From positions 62,001 to 126,000 of the forward strand of contig DIBU01000013.1 in assembly GCA_002416125.1 (NCBI GenBank): a stretch of DNA of 64,000 bases, given 5' to 3'. The position numbers were made by a program, and so were the translations under genes. The notes under the pieces were generated by a model. The model ran no database searches. It was given only the letters and a program-made list of their open reading frames with translations, and was not told the origin of the DNA. Origin of the DNA: Halieaceae bacterium UBA5044. Its GTDB lineage: Bacteria; Pseudomonadota; Gammaproteobacteria; Pseudomonadales; Halieaceae. Below are positions 43,459 through 50,586 of the stretch, in pieces (position 1 is the first letter of the stretch; the number at the start of each line of letters is the position of its first letter).

Positions 43459-43914
43459 ATGAAAATGCAGAATGTACAAAAGGGTTTTACCCTGATCGAA
43501 CTGATGATCGTAATCGCGATCGTGGGCATCCTGGCGGCTATCGCGCTGCCGGCCTATCAGGATTACACCGTGCGGGCGAAGATGTCCGAGCCTCTGGCGA
43601 CGCTGGCTGAAGCGAAGACGACGATTGCTGAGTATTATTCGGCCAATGGGTATCTTCCACTAAATGCCAGCGTGGCAGGAATAAATTCCAACCCTGACAA
43701 AGAGATCGTGGCCTCAATTCTGTACGACTCAACGAGTGGCCCGTTGCTGACGGCGCGCGTAACCTCCGCAACGATTCCTGGTGGTGGCAGTGGCACTGCT
43801 CTCGAGTTTTTGCTCTCTGGCACCACTCGTTCAGATCGTAGCATTGATTGGAAGTGCAAGCCCCAAACCGGCGGTATTCTGCCCAAGTACCTTCCGGCTA
43901 ACTGCCGCGGCTAA
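43459..43914 (+). CDS. pilA: Type IV major pilin PilA
   Basis: A 151-residue type IVa prepilin. Leader MKMQNVQKG (9 residues) is cut by PilD before Phe1, and the mature part starts FTLIELMIVIAIVGILAAIA with Glu5, the residue needed for assembly. The C-terminal disulfide loop is between Cys in DWKCKPQ and the Cys in PANCRG. The middle is rich in Ser/Thr/Gly (DSTSGPLLTARVTSATIPGG). There is no C-terminal Ser after the last Cys, unlike group I Pseudomonas pilins that are glycosylated there. AGGAG (43446-43450) lies 8 bases before the ATG. Two predicted membrane glycosyltransferases and a sugar-lipid synthase follow. Confidence 0.97.
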   Translation: MKMQNVQKGFTLIELMIVIAIVGILAAIALPAYQDYTVRAKMSEPLATLAEAKTTIAEYYSANGYLPLNASVAGINSNPDKEIVASILYDSTSGPLLTARVTSATIPGGGSGTALEFLLSGTTRSDRSIDWKCKPQTGGILPKYLPANCRG

Positions 43915-43930
43915 CGTTTAGCTGAGTACC

Positions 43931-43958
43931 AAAAGCCCGGCACCGCCGGGCTTTTTTT
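43931..43958 (+). terminator. Intrinsic terminator after pilA
   Basis: An 11-bp perfect stem, AAAAGCCCGGC (43931-43941) with GCCGGGCTTTT (43945-43955), loop ACC, followed by T residues to 43958. It limits read-through from the strongly expressed pilin into the glycosyltransferase genes. Confidence 0.93.
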
Positions 43959-44027
43959 CGCCCACAGTTTTTGTCGGTATGGTAAGGCGTTGTACACTGC
44001 GGCTCCCCCGCGTTCAGAGAGTACCGC

Positions 44028-45989
44028 GTGCCCACCAGCCCCTCGGCATCCATTGTCAGAAATCTCCGGCCCCGCTGGGTAGTGGTCTGCCTGCTGTGTG
44101 TCGCTGTAGTCTTTTACGCCGCTAACGCCGGCGACGACTTTCTCTTCGACGATACCCCGGCCCTCAGCGGCAATGAACTGGTACAGATTTCCGGCGAGCG
44201 CTTTGACGAATGGCGTACCGCCGCCTTCAGTTCCAGTGCCGGCCCGCTGAGTCGCCCCCTGACCATGGTCACGTTTGCCCTGCAGCACGCCCTGGAGGGC
44301 GGCTTCAGTGCCCGCTCGCTCAAGCTGGGCAACATCGTGATTCACCTCGTCATTGCTGGCCTGCTGTTCTTGCTGTTCCGCGCGCTGGTTGCGGCGCTGG
44401 TGGCCCAGGGCAAACTGCGCTGTGATCCCGGCTGGGTGGCGGCGCTTGCCATGGGGTTCTGGCTGCTGCACCCCCTGCATGTGTCTACGGTGTTGTACGC
44501 GGTGCAGCGTATGGCGCAGCTGTCCACGCTGTTCACGGTGCTGGGGCTGTTGCTGTTCGTGCGCTGGCGCTCCCGCTGGGCCGAGCGCGGCGCCAGCCCG
44601 CAGGAGGTGGTTGCGGCGGCGCTGTGGCTGCTGCTGGTCACGCTGTTCGCGGTGCTCAGCAAGGAAAACGGGGCGCTGTTGCTGTGGTTGGTGCCGGCGG
44701 TGGAAGTGGCGGTGTACCGCGGTCGCTGGGCCGGCCAGCAGCGGTCGCCGCTGGCGGCTGCCGGCTGGGTGCTGTTGCTGTTGCCGCTTGTAGCGATTGC
44801 GCTGATTTTCTGGTTCGCGCCCGAGACGTTTCTGGGTGGCTATACCCAGCGCAATTTCACCCTCGAGGAGCGGTTGCTGACGCAGGGGCGCGTGCTGTGG
44901 CAGTACGTTAGCTGGATTGTCTGGCCCAATATCCTGAGCATGGGATTTCAGCACGATGACCTGGCGCTGTCGACCGGCTGGCTGCAGCCTGTGTCGACGT
45001 TGCTTGCACTGGCGGGCTGGGTGTCGGTGCTTGTCGTCGCTGTCTGGCGACGCGAACACTGGCCTCTGCTCCTGCTGGCGGTTCTGGTGTACCTCGTGGG
45101 CCACAGCATGGAGTCCAGCTTTCTCGCACTGGAAATGGTCTACGAACATCGCAATTATTTGCCCAGTATCGGTATTTGCCTGTTGCTGGGCGTCGGCTTT
45201 GCCAGTGTGCTCGATCGCCTGCCAGCGTCGCGCCGGGTGCCGGCGCTGCTGGCGCTGTTCGCCGCGTTTGCGCTGCTGCTGGGTTTGCGCGGCAACACCT
45301 GGTCTGACGATCTCACGCTGTCGCGTACCAACCTGGCCCGTCATCCCGAGTCCGTGCGCTCCAATTACTTCTACGGTAATGCGCTGCTGCGCCAGTATCG
45401 GCTGCGGGATGAGCTGGGGCTCACCGAAGCAGAGGCCAGGGCCAGTCTGGCGGTCGGCCGACACTACATGGAACTGATGCATCAGCGTGACCCAGCAGAT
45501 CTCGGTGCGCTGGTGATGCTCTATTACCTGGATAGTCTTTTCTTTCCCGAGCTGGGTGCGCAAACCGACTGGCTGTCGGCCCTGCACGCCGCGCTGCCGG
45601 GTCGGGTGCTGAAAGCCTCCGACAGGAATGCGCTACAGGTGCTGGCGGAATGCATGGGCGATGGCAAGTGTGCCACGCAGGACGAGGAAGTGGAGCGGCT
45701 GTTTGCCGCGTTGGGGCGCTACTCGCTCACCCCCACGGACCTTGACAGCCTGCGCTACACCTACCTGCAGGCGCGTGGTGCGCCCCCCGAGGCGTTGCTT
45801 GCTGCCCTGGAAGCGGCGCTGGCTCGCTCGCCCGGCCAGCTGGCCTACTATCCCTACCTGATCGCCCGCTACAGTGAAGTTGGCGATGCCGAGGGTGTCT
45901 TGCGCTCGATAGGGGAGTGGATGCACTACGACAGCCGACGGCGCCAGCTGCCGTTGCAGCGCCAGGTCGTTGCGGGGGCAGACCAGTGA
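44028..45989 (+). CDS. Predicted GT-C glycosyltransferase, TMTC-like (copy 1)
   Basis: A 653-residue protein. Residues 1 to about 430 contain some ten membrane helices; the rest is soluble and helical, probably TPR-like. Features in common with TMTC/PMT O-mannosyltransferases: an acidic pair in the first outer loop (FLFDDTPAL, D41-D42), PLSRPLTMVTFAL, N-x-x-x-H in GNIVIHLVIAGLL, the loop HPLHVSTVLYAVQRMAQLS (H148, H151), KENGALLL, and YEHRNYLPSIG (about 372-382), which resembles the AERVLYLPS motif of TMTC proteins. Such enzymes transfer a sugar from a polyprenyl-phosphate donor to protein Ser/Thr on the periplasmic side. Genomic context (pilA upstream, paralogue and GT2 downstream) suggests pilin glycosylation. 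Alternatives: a Wzy-like polymerase or ligase. Family call is by eye. Confidence 0.65.
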   Translation: MPTSPSASIVRNLRPRWVVVCLLCVAVVFYAANAGDDFLFDDTPALSGNELVQISGERFDEWRTAAFSSSAGPLSRPLTMVTFALQHALEGGFSARSLKLGNIVIHLVIAGLLFLLFRALVAALVAQGKLRCDPGWVAALAMGFWLLHPLHVSTVLYAVQRMAQLSTLFTVLGLLLFVRWRSRWAERGASPQEVVAAALWLLLVTLFAVLSKENGALLLWLVPAVEVAVYRGRWAGQQRSPLAAAGWVLLLLPLVAIALIFWFAPETFLGGYTQRNFTLEERLLTQGRVLWQYVSWIVWPNILSMGFQHDDLALSTGWLQPVSTLLALAGWVSVLVVAVWRREHWPLLLLAVLVYLVGHSMESSFLALEMVYEHRNYLPSIGICLLLGVGFASVLDRLPASRRVPALLALFAAFALLLGLRGNTWSDDLTLSRTNLARHPESVRSNYFYGNALLRQYRLRDELGLTEAEARASLAVGRHYMELMHQRDPADLGALVMLYYLDSLFFPELGAQTDWLSALHAALPGRVLKASDRNALQVLAECMGDGKCATQDEEVERLFAALGRYSLTPTDLDSLRYTYLQARGAPPEALLAALEAALARSPGQLAYYPYLIARYSEVGDAEGVLRSIGEWMHYDSRRRQLPLQRQVVAGADQ

Positions 45990-47869
45990 TGTCTGGTTAC
46001 GCTGCAAGGCTTTGCCTGTTCGGGATGTTTGGCCTGCTGCTTGCCGCAACAGCGTGGCTCTATGCGCCGGGTATTCACGGCCCGGTCTTGCTGGATGACC
46101 GCACCAGTGTGACTTTGCTGGAGACCGACGTGGATTCTCGGCAACGCGTGGAGCAGGTGTTCGGGGACGGTTCCGGGCCGTTGGGAAGGCCGGTCACCAT
46201 GGCGACCTTCGTCGCCGAGCGGGCCTTTGTTGGCGATGATGTGCGCTGGAGCAAGGCCATCAACATTGGCCTGCACCTGTTGAATGGACTCCTGTTGGCC
46301 TGGCTGATCCATCGCCTGTTGGGCGCAGCAGGTTTTGCGCGTGTTATGGCAGTGGCGCTGCTGGCGGCAGGCCTGTGGCTGGTGTCGCCGCTGTGGGTGA
46401 GTACGGTGCTGTATGCGGTGCAGCGTATGGCCATGCTGGCCTGCACATTGATGTTGCTCGCGCTCATCGCCTATACCTACTGGCGCGAGCGCTTCAGCGC
46501 AGGCGAGAAGGGCACACTGCGCTTTGCGCTGGTGATTGTCTGTGCAACGCTGGCGGTATTTGCCAAGGAAAACGGTGTCGTCGTGCTGCCGGTTTTGCTG
46601 CTGTTGGAGTTGCTCTGGTTCGGCTGTCGTCGAGATGGCCGTGTCGACCAGGGGATGCTCTACCGGGTGTTGGGTTTGCTGGTATTGGGCGGCGTTTCCG
46701 TCATCGCTGTGTTTGCCCTGGCCCCTGAGCGCTTTCTGGCACACTACGCGCTGCGCGAGTTTACGTTGCTGGAGCGCGTGCTGACCCAGAGCCGGATTCT
46801 CTGGGATTATCTGGGGCAGCTGGTCTGGCCGGACGTCGCCCGTATGGGGCTCTACCATGACGATGTCGTGCTGTCGCGGTCGATAATGAGCCCCGTTACC
46901 ACGCTCCATGCGGTAGTGGCGTGGTCCGCGGCGCTGCTGCTTGCCGCCGCAATCTCTGGCTTCGCCCTGGGCCGGCGGGTGGCGTTCTGCCTGCTCCTGT
47001 TCCTGGTCGGGCACAGCGTCGAGTCCACCGTGCTGCCGTTGGAGCTGTATTTCGAGCACCGCAATTACTTTCCCGGTATTGCTGTCTTCCTCCTGCTGGC
47101 GCTGCTGCTGGCCGAACTGGCACGGCGTTGGCGAGTGGTCGCCCGACCGGTGATGGCCTATCTTGCCCTTGCACTGCTGATGTTGAGCTTCAATACCAGC
47201 TCCCAGGTGGAAATCTGGGCAAACAGCTACCTGCTGCGCTTCAATCAGATCAGTGCGCACCCGGCGTCTTTTCGTGCCAATGCCGACATGGCGGTGATGT
47301 ATGCGCGAGCCGGCAGCCTGGATCGGGCGCTGGCGTATTCCGCCCAGGCCCATGCACACTCCCCGGAGCAGGACGGCGATCATTACCTGCGCAATCTGGC
47401 GCTCAGTTGCATGGCCGGTCGGCCGTTGCCGCCGTCAGCGGGGTCCCTCGCCGGGGTGCTGGATGCGCCGCGTCCGGTGAGTACCGTGGCCACCCTGCAT
47501 GTGTTGGTCAAGATGCTGCAGAACGAGCAGTGTGCGCAGTTGGACCGCCTTGCGATTGCAGAGGCCTTTGCGAGCGTGTATCTGCGCCCGGAGGCCGGGG
47601 CCACGGCCTCGGCAAATATCTACGCCCTGCTCGCGGTGCTGGAGAATGCACTGGGGCGCTATGCCAACGCCTATGAGTATACGGCGCGGTTTCTGGCGCA
47701 GGCGCCGGGTACGCCGCGCGGCCTGTTAATGCAGCTGCATTTCAGTACGGCATTGGGTAAAGTGCAGGAAGCCGAAGCGTTGCAGCGGCAACTGTTGACG
47801 CTGCAGGCGGCTGGAGTGTTAACCGTGTCGGATCAAGAAACCCTCGCGCTCTACCTGGAGGCAGACTAG
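45989..47869 (+). CDS. Predicted GT-C glycosyltransferase, TMTC-like (copy 2)
   Basis: A 626-residue paralogue of the preceding protein, same architecture (about ten helices, then a helical soluble tail). Shared blocks: VLLDDRTSV (D36-D37), GPLGRPVTMATF, NIGLHLLNGLLL, VSTVLYAVQRMA, FAKENGVVVLP, the long FTLLERVLTQSRILWDYL ... VWPDVARMGLYHDDVVLS block, LVGHSVEST and FEHRNYFPGI. A notable difference is that the HPLH of copy 1 is SPLW here (residues 133-136), so two His residues near the likely active-site loop are missing. The ATG overlaps the stop of copy 1 (TGATG), so they are co-translated. Copy 2 may have a different acceptor or act as partner; unknown. Confidence 0.62.
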   Translation: MSGYAARLCLFGMFGLLLAATAWLYAPGIHGPVLLDDRTSVTLLETDVDSRQRVEQVFGDGSGPLGRPVTMATFVAERAFVGDDVRWSKAINIGLHLLNGLLLAWLIHRLLGAAGFARVMAVALLAAGLWLVSPLWVSTVLYAVQRMAMLACTLMLLALIAYTYWRERFSAGEKGTLRFALVIVCATLAVFAKENGVVVLPVLLLLELLWFGCRRDGRVDQGMLYRVLGLLVLGGVSVIAVFALAPERFLAHYALREFTLLERVLTQSRILWDYLGQLVWPDVARMGLYHDDVVLSRSIMSPVTTLHAVVAWSAALLLAAAISGFALGRRVAFCLLLFLVGHSVESTVLPLELYFEHRNYFPGIAVFLLLALLLAELARRWRVVARPVMAYLALALLMLSFNTSSQVEIWANSYLLRFNQISAHPASFRANADMAVMYARAGSLDRALAYSAQAHAHSPEQDGDHYLRNLALSCMAGRPLPPSAGSLAGVLDAPRPVSTVATLHVLVKMLQNEQCAQLDRLAIAEAFASVYLRPEAGATASANIYALLAVLENALGRYANAYEYTARFLAQAPGTPRGLLMQLHFSTALGKVQEAEALQRQLLTLQAAGVLTVSDQETLALYLEAD

Positions 47870-48742
47870 TTGCGAATTTCCATTGTGATACCCGCCAGGA
47901 ATGAGCAACAGGGGCTTGCGCCGCTGCTACCACGCCTCCGCACCCTCTACCCCGAGGCCGAACTGATCGTCGTCAACGACGGCTCGGAGGATGACACGGC
48001 CGCGGTCGCCCGCAGTGCCGGCGCCACGGTCGTGTCCCACCCCTACCCCAAGGGCAACGGCGCCGCGATAAAATCCGGCGCGCGGGCGGCGAGGGGAGAC
48101 GTGCTGGTTTTCCTGGACGGCGATGGCCAGCACGACCCGGCGGACATTGCGAGCCTGCTTGCCACCATGGCGGAAGGCTACGATATGGTCGTGGGCGCGC
48201 GCTCGGGCCTGTCGTCCCAGGCCAGCTTTGCGCGCTGGAGCGCCAACACGCTGTACAACCGGTTGGCGAGCTGGATGGTAAACCGGCGCATTGATGACCT
48301 CACCTCGGGGTTTCGCGCGGTAGACCGGCGCAAGTTTCTCAGCTTCCTGTATCTCCTGCCCAACGGCTTCAGCTACCCCACGACCTCGACCATGGCCTTC
48401 TTTCGCGCCGGTTATTCCGTCGGTTTTGTACCCATTGCGGTAGAACAGCGCGTCGGCAAAAGCCATATCAGTCCGCTGCGCGACGGGGTGCGGTTTTTTC
48501 TCATCATCTTCAAGATCGGTACGCTCTATTCACCGCTGAAAGTCTACTTTCCGCTGTCGGTACTGCTGGCCGGCCTGGGCATGGCAAATTATCTGTTGGG
48601 CGCGTTTGGCAGCGGTTTATTGCGCTTCAGCAATATGAGCTCGCTGCTGTTATTGGCGGGTCTGGTGGTGTTTTTCATTGGCCTCCTGTCCGAGCAGCTC
48701 ACCAACCTGCAGTACAAGGATATCGATCACGACCTCGACTGA
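47870..48742 (+). CDS. GT2 polyprenyl-phosphate sugar synthase, membrane-anchored
   Basis: A 290-residue GT-A family 2 glycosyltransferase of the DPM1/ArnC/GtrB kind. The catalytic domain (residues 1 to about 215) has ISIVIPARNEQQGL, LIVVNDGSEDDTA, the DxD motif VFLDGDGQHDP, DMVVGAR and DDLTSGFRAVDRR. It is followed by two hydrophobic helices (about 225-245 and 255-280). These enzymes load a sugar (mannose, glucose or similar) from a nucleotide onto polyprenyl phosphate as donor for GT-C enzymes. The start is TTG at 47870, the base after the preceding stop, and the N-terminus MRISIVIPARNE is canonical, so the TTG is convincing. It probably supplies the donor for the two upstream enzymes. Confidence 0.85.
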   Translation: MRISIVIPARNEQQGLAPLLPRLRTLYPEAELIVVNDGSEDDTAAVARSAGATVVSHPYPKGNGAAIKSGARAARGDVLVFLDGDGQHDPADIASLLATMAEGYDMVVGARSGLSSQASFARWSANTLYNRLASWMVNRRIDDLTSGFRAVDRRKFLSFLYLLPNGFSYPTTSTMAFFRAGYSVGFVPIAVEQRVGKSHISPLRDGVRFFLIIFKIGTLYSPLKVYFPLSVLLAGLGMANYLLGAFGSGLLRFSNMSSLLLLAGLVVFFIGLLSEQLTNLQYKDIDHDLD

Positions 48743-48753
48743 GCGGGCCGCTG

Positions 48754-49230
48754 TCAGGGGATGTGCAGCGCCAGGGTTTCCTTGACCTGCTCCATCACCA
48801 CGTAGCTGGTCGATTCCTGCACCCCGGGCAGGGTAAGCAGTGTTTCGCCCAGGAACGCGCGGTACGCATTCATGTCAGCGACGCGCGCCTTGATCAGATA
48901 GTCGAAATTGCCGGAGACGAGGTAGCACTCCTGAACTTCCGGTAACTCGAAGGCGCTCCGTTTGAACTCCTCGAAAATATCCTGTGAGCTGCGGCTCAGA
49001 CGGATCTGCACAAACACAACCAGCCCCGCATCAAGCTGCTCCGGGTCCAGGATGGCCTGGTAGCCACGGATGATGCCTTCGCGCTCCAGCCGTTTGATGC
49101 GCTCCTTGCAGGGTGTGGTGCTCAGGCCAACCTGGCGCGCGAGCTCTGCATAGCTGGTGCGTGCATCCTGTTGCAGCAGCCGCAGCAGGCGCCGGTCGGT
49201 GCGGTTGAGGTTCTGTAGCCGTGCTTTCAT
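48754..49230 (-). CDS. lrp: Lrp/AsnC family transcriptional regulator
   Basis: A 158-residue Lrp-type regulator. The N-terminal HTH (NRTDRRLLRLLQQDARTSYAELARQVGLSTTPCKERIKRLEREGII) is followed by the RAM ligand-binding domain (about 70-150; VQIRLSRSS, VQECYLVSGNFDYLIKARV, LLTLPGVQESTSYVVME). ATG 49230 is chosen; a GTG at 49239 would add three residues. It is divergent from ald and probably controls it in response to alanine or leucine, as AldR/BkdR-type regulators do. Whether it is the global Lrp or a local AldR cannot be told from sequence alone. Confidence 0.92.
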   Translation of the reverse strand: MKARLQNLNRTDRRLLRLLQQDARTSYAELARQVGLSTTPCKERIKRLEREGIIRGYQAILDPEQLDAGLVVFVQIRLSRSSQDIFEEFKRSAFELPEVQECYLVSGNFDYLIKARVADMNAYRAFLGETLLTLPGVQESTSYVVMEQVKETLALHIP

Positions 49231-49337
49231 TGTGCTCACTCGCTACTGTGGTTATATGCAACTGGCCGGCTGAATACCGGCGGTTCTATATTGGACGATA
49301 CACCTGAATATATATAAAAATATAGCGGAAATAACTG

Positions 49338-49360
49338 CTTATGTGGCAAAAATACATAAG
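49338..49360. promoter_or_regulatory. Inverted repeat in the lrp-ald spacer, candidate operator
   Basis: CTTATGT (49338-49344) and ACATAAG (49354-49360) are perfect inverted repeats 9 bases apart, in an AT-rich segment (49300-49380) of an otherwise GC-rich region. Lrp-type proteins favour AT-rich, loosely palindromic sites, so this is a candidate Lrp site. Confidence 0.5.
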
Positions 49361-49422
49361 AAAAGTGTTTTTTTCCCCCTTAGCATGCCGGTCAATTGAC
49401 CCCCTCGCTGGAGACCGCAAAC

Positions 49423-50541
49423 ATGCTGATTGGCGTACCGAAGGAAATCAAGAACCACGAGTACCGTATTGGCCTCACGCCGGCGGGTGTGCGGGAACTG
49501 GTGCACGATGGCCACCGTGTACTGGTGGAACAGGACGGTGGGGAACCCATCGGCTTTGACGACGGCCAGTATCGCGAGGCGGGGGCAGAGATCGTCGCCG
49601 GTGCCGAGGCGATCTTTGCCGAGGCGGAGATGATCATCAAGGTCAAGGAGCCGCAGCCTGTCGAGTGCCGGATGCTCCGCCCCGGCCAGCTGCTGTTCAC
49701 CTACCTGCACCTGGCGCCGGATCCTGAGCAGGCGAAGGCCCTGTTGGCCTCAGGCGCCACCTGCATCGCCTATGAAACCGTGACCTCCGCGGGTCGCGGG
49801 CTGCCCCTGCTGGCGCCGATGAGTGAAGTGGCGGGCCGCATGGCCATCCAGGCCGGTGCGCACAACCTGGAGAAGGCCCAGGGCGGCAACGGCATGCTGC
49901 TGGGTGGCGTGCCAGGCGTGGAACCTGCGCAGGTGCTTATCATCGGTGGCGGCGTGGTCGGCATCAACGCGGCGCGGATGGCGATGGGTATGGGGGCGGA
50001 TGTGACACTGCTGGACCGCGACCTCAACCGGCTCAAGGAACTGGATATGCTGTTTGGTGGGCGCCTGAAGACGGTGTACTCGACCAAGGAAGCACTGGAG
50101 CGTTATGCCCTGCAGGCCGATCTGGTCGTGGGTGCGGTGCTGATTCCCGGCGCATCAGCGCCGAAGCTGATCAGCCGCGAGCTGGTAGCGGGAATGAAGA
50201 AGGGCGCGGTCATGGTCGACGTGGCCATCGATCAGGGTGGCTGTTTTGAGACCAGTCGGCTCACCACGCATCAGGAGCCGACCTACGTGATCGATGGTGT
50301 CGTGCACTACTGCGTGGCGAACATGCCTGGCGGTGTGGCCAGAACCTCCACCATGGCGCTGACCAATGCAACATTGCCCTACGCGGTGCAGCTGGCGCGT
50401 CACGGCGTGCGCGCCGCGCTGGAGAAGGACGAGCATCTGCGCAACGGCCTGAACGTGCACGCCGGGCAGGTGACGCACGCGGCGGTCGCGGAAGCGCTGG
50501 GCTACGACTTTATTGCCCCGATGACGGCATTGGGCGGCTGA
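49423..50541 (+). CDS. ald: Alanine dehydrogenase
   Basis: A 372-residue NAD-dependent enzyme that interconverts L-alanine and pyruvate plus ammonia. Seen: MLIGVPKEIKNHEYRIGLTP, IIKVKEPQ with the substrate Lys75-type residue, LFTYLHLAPD with the catalytic His, the Rossmann motif IIGGGVVGINAARMAMGMGADVTLLD, and DVAIDQGGCFETSRLTTH. ATG 49423 gives the classical N-terminus, with GGAG a few bases before. It is divergent from the Lrp gene and converges on glcB. Confidence 0.96.
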   Translation: MLIGVPKEIKNHEYRIGLTPAGVRELVHDGHRVLVEQDGGEPIGFDDGQYREAGAEIVAGAEAIFAEAEMIIKVKEPQPVECRMLRPGQLLFTYLHLAPDPEQAKALLASGATCIAYETVTSAGRGLPLLAPMSEVAGRMAIQAGAHNLEKAQGGNGMLLGGVPGVEPAQVLIIGGGVVGINAARMAMGMGADVTLLDRDLNRLKELDMLFGGRLKTVYSTKEALERYALQADLVVGAVLIPGASAPKLISRELVAGMKKGAVMVDVAIDQGGCFETSRLTTHQEPTYVIDGVVHYCVANMPGGVARTSTMALTNATLPYAVQLARHGVRAALEKDEHLRNGLNVHAGQVTHAAVAEALGYDFIAPMTALGG

Positions 50542-50586
50542 GTCGCGAGTGTGCCCGCGGTGGCCCGCCCGCCGCCGCAGGGTGTG

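Noticed and set aside
43915..44027. tRNA gene downstream of pilA, as in Pseudomonas
   Set aside because: Only the intrinsic terminator is there; no cloverleaf or T-loop motif could be found.
43911..45587. 558-codon minus-strand frame opposite the first TMTC-like gene
   Set aside because: The product is dominated by Gln, His and Arg repeats, as expected of antisense to a Leu/Val/Trp-rich membrane protein.
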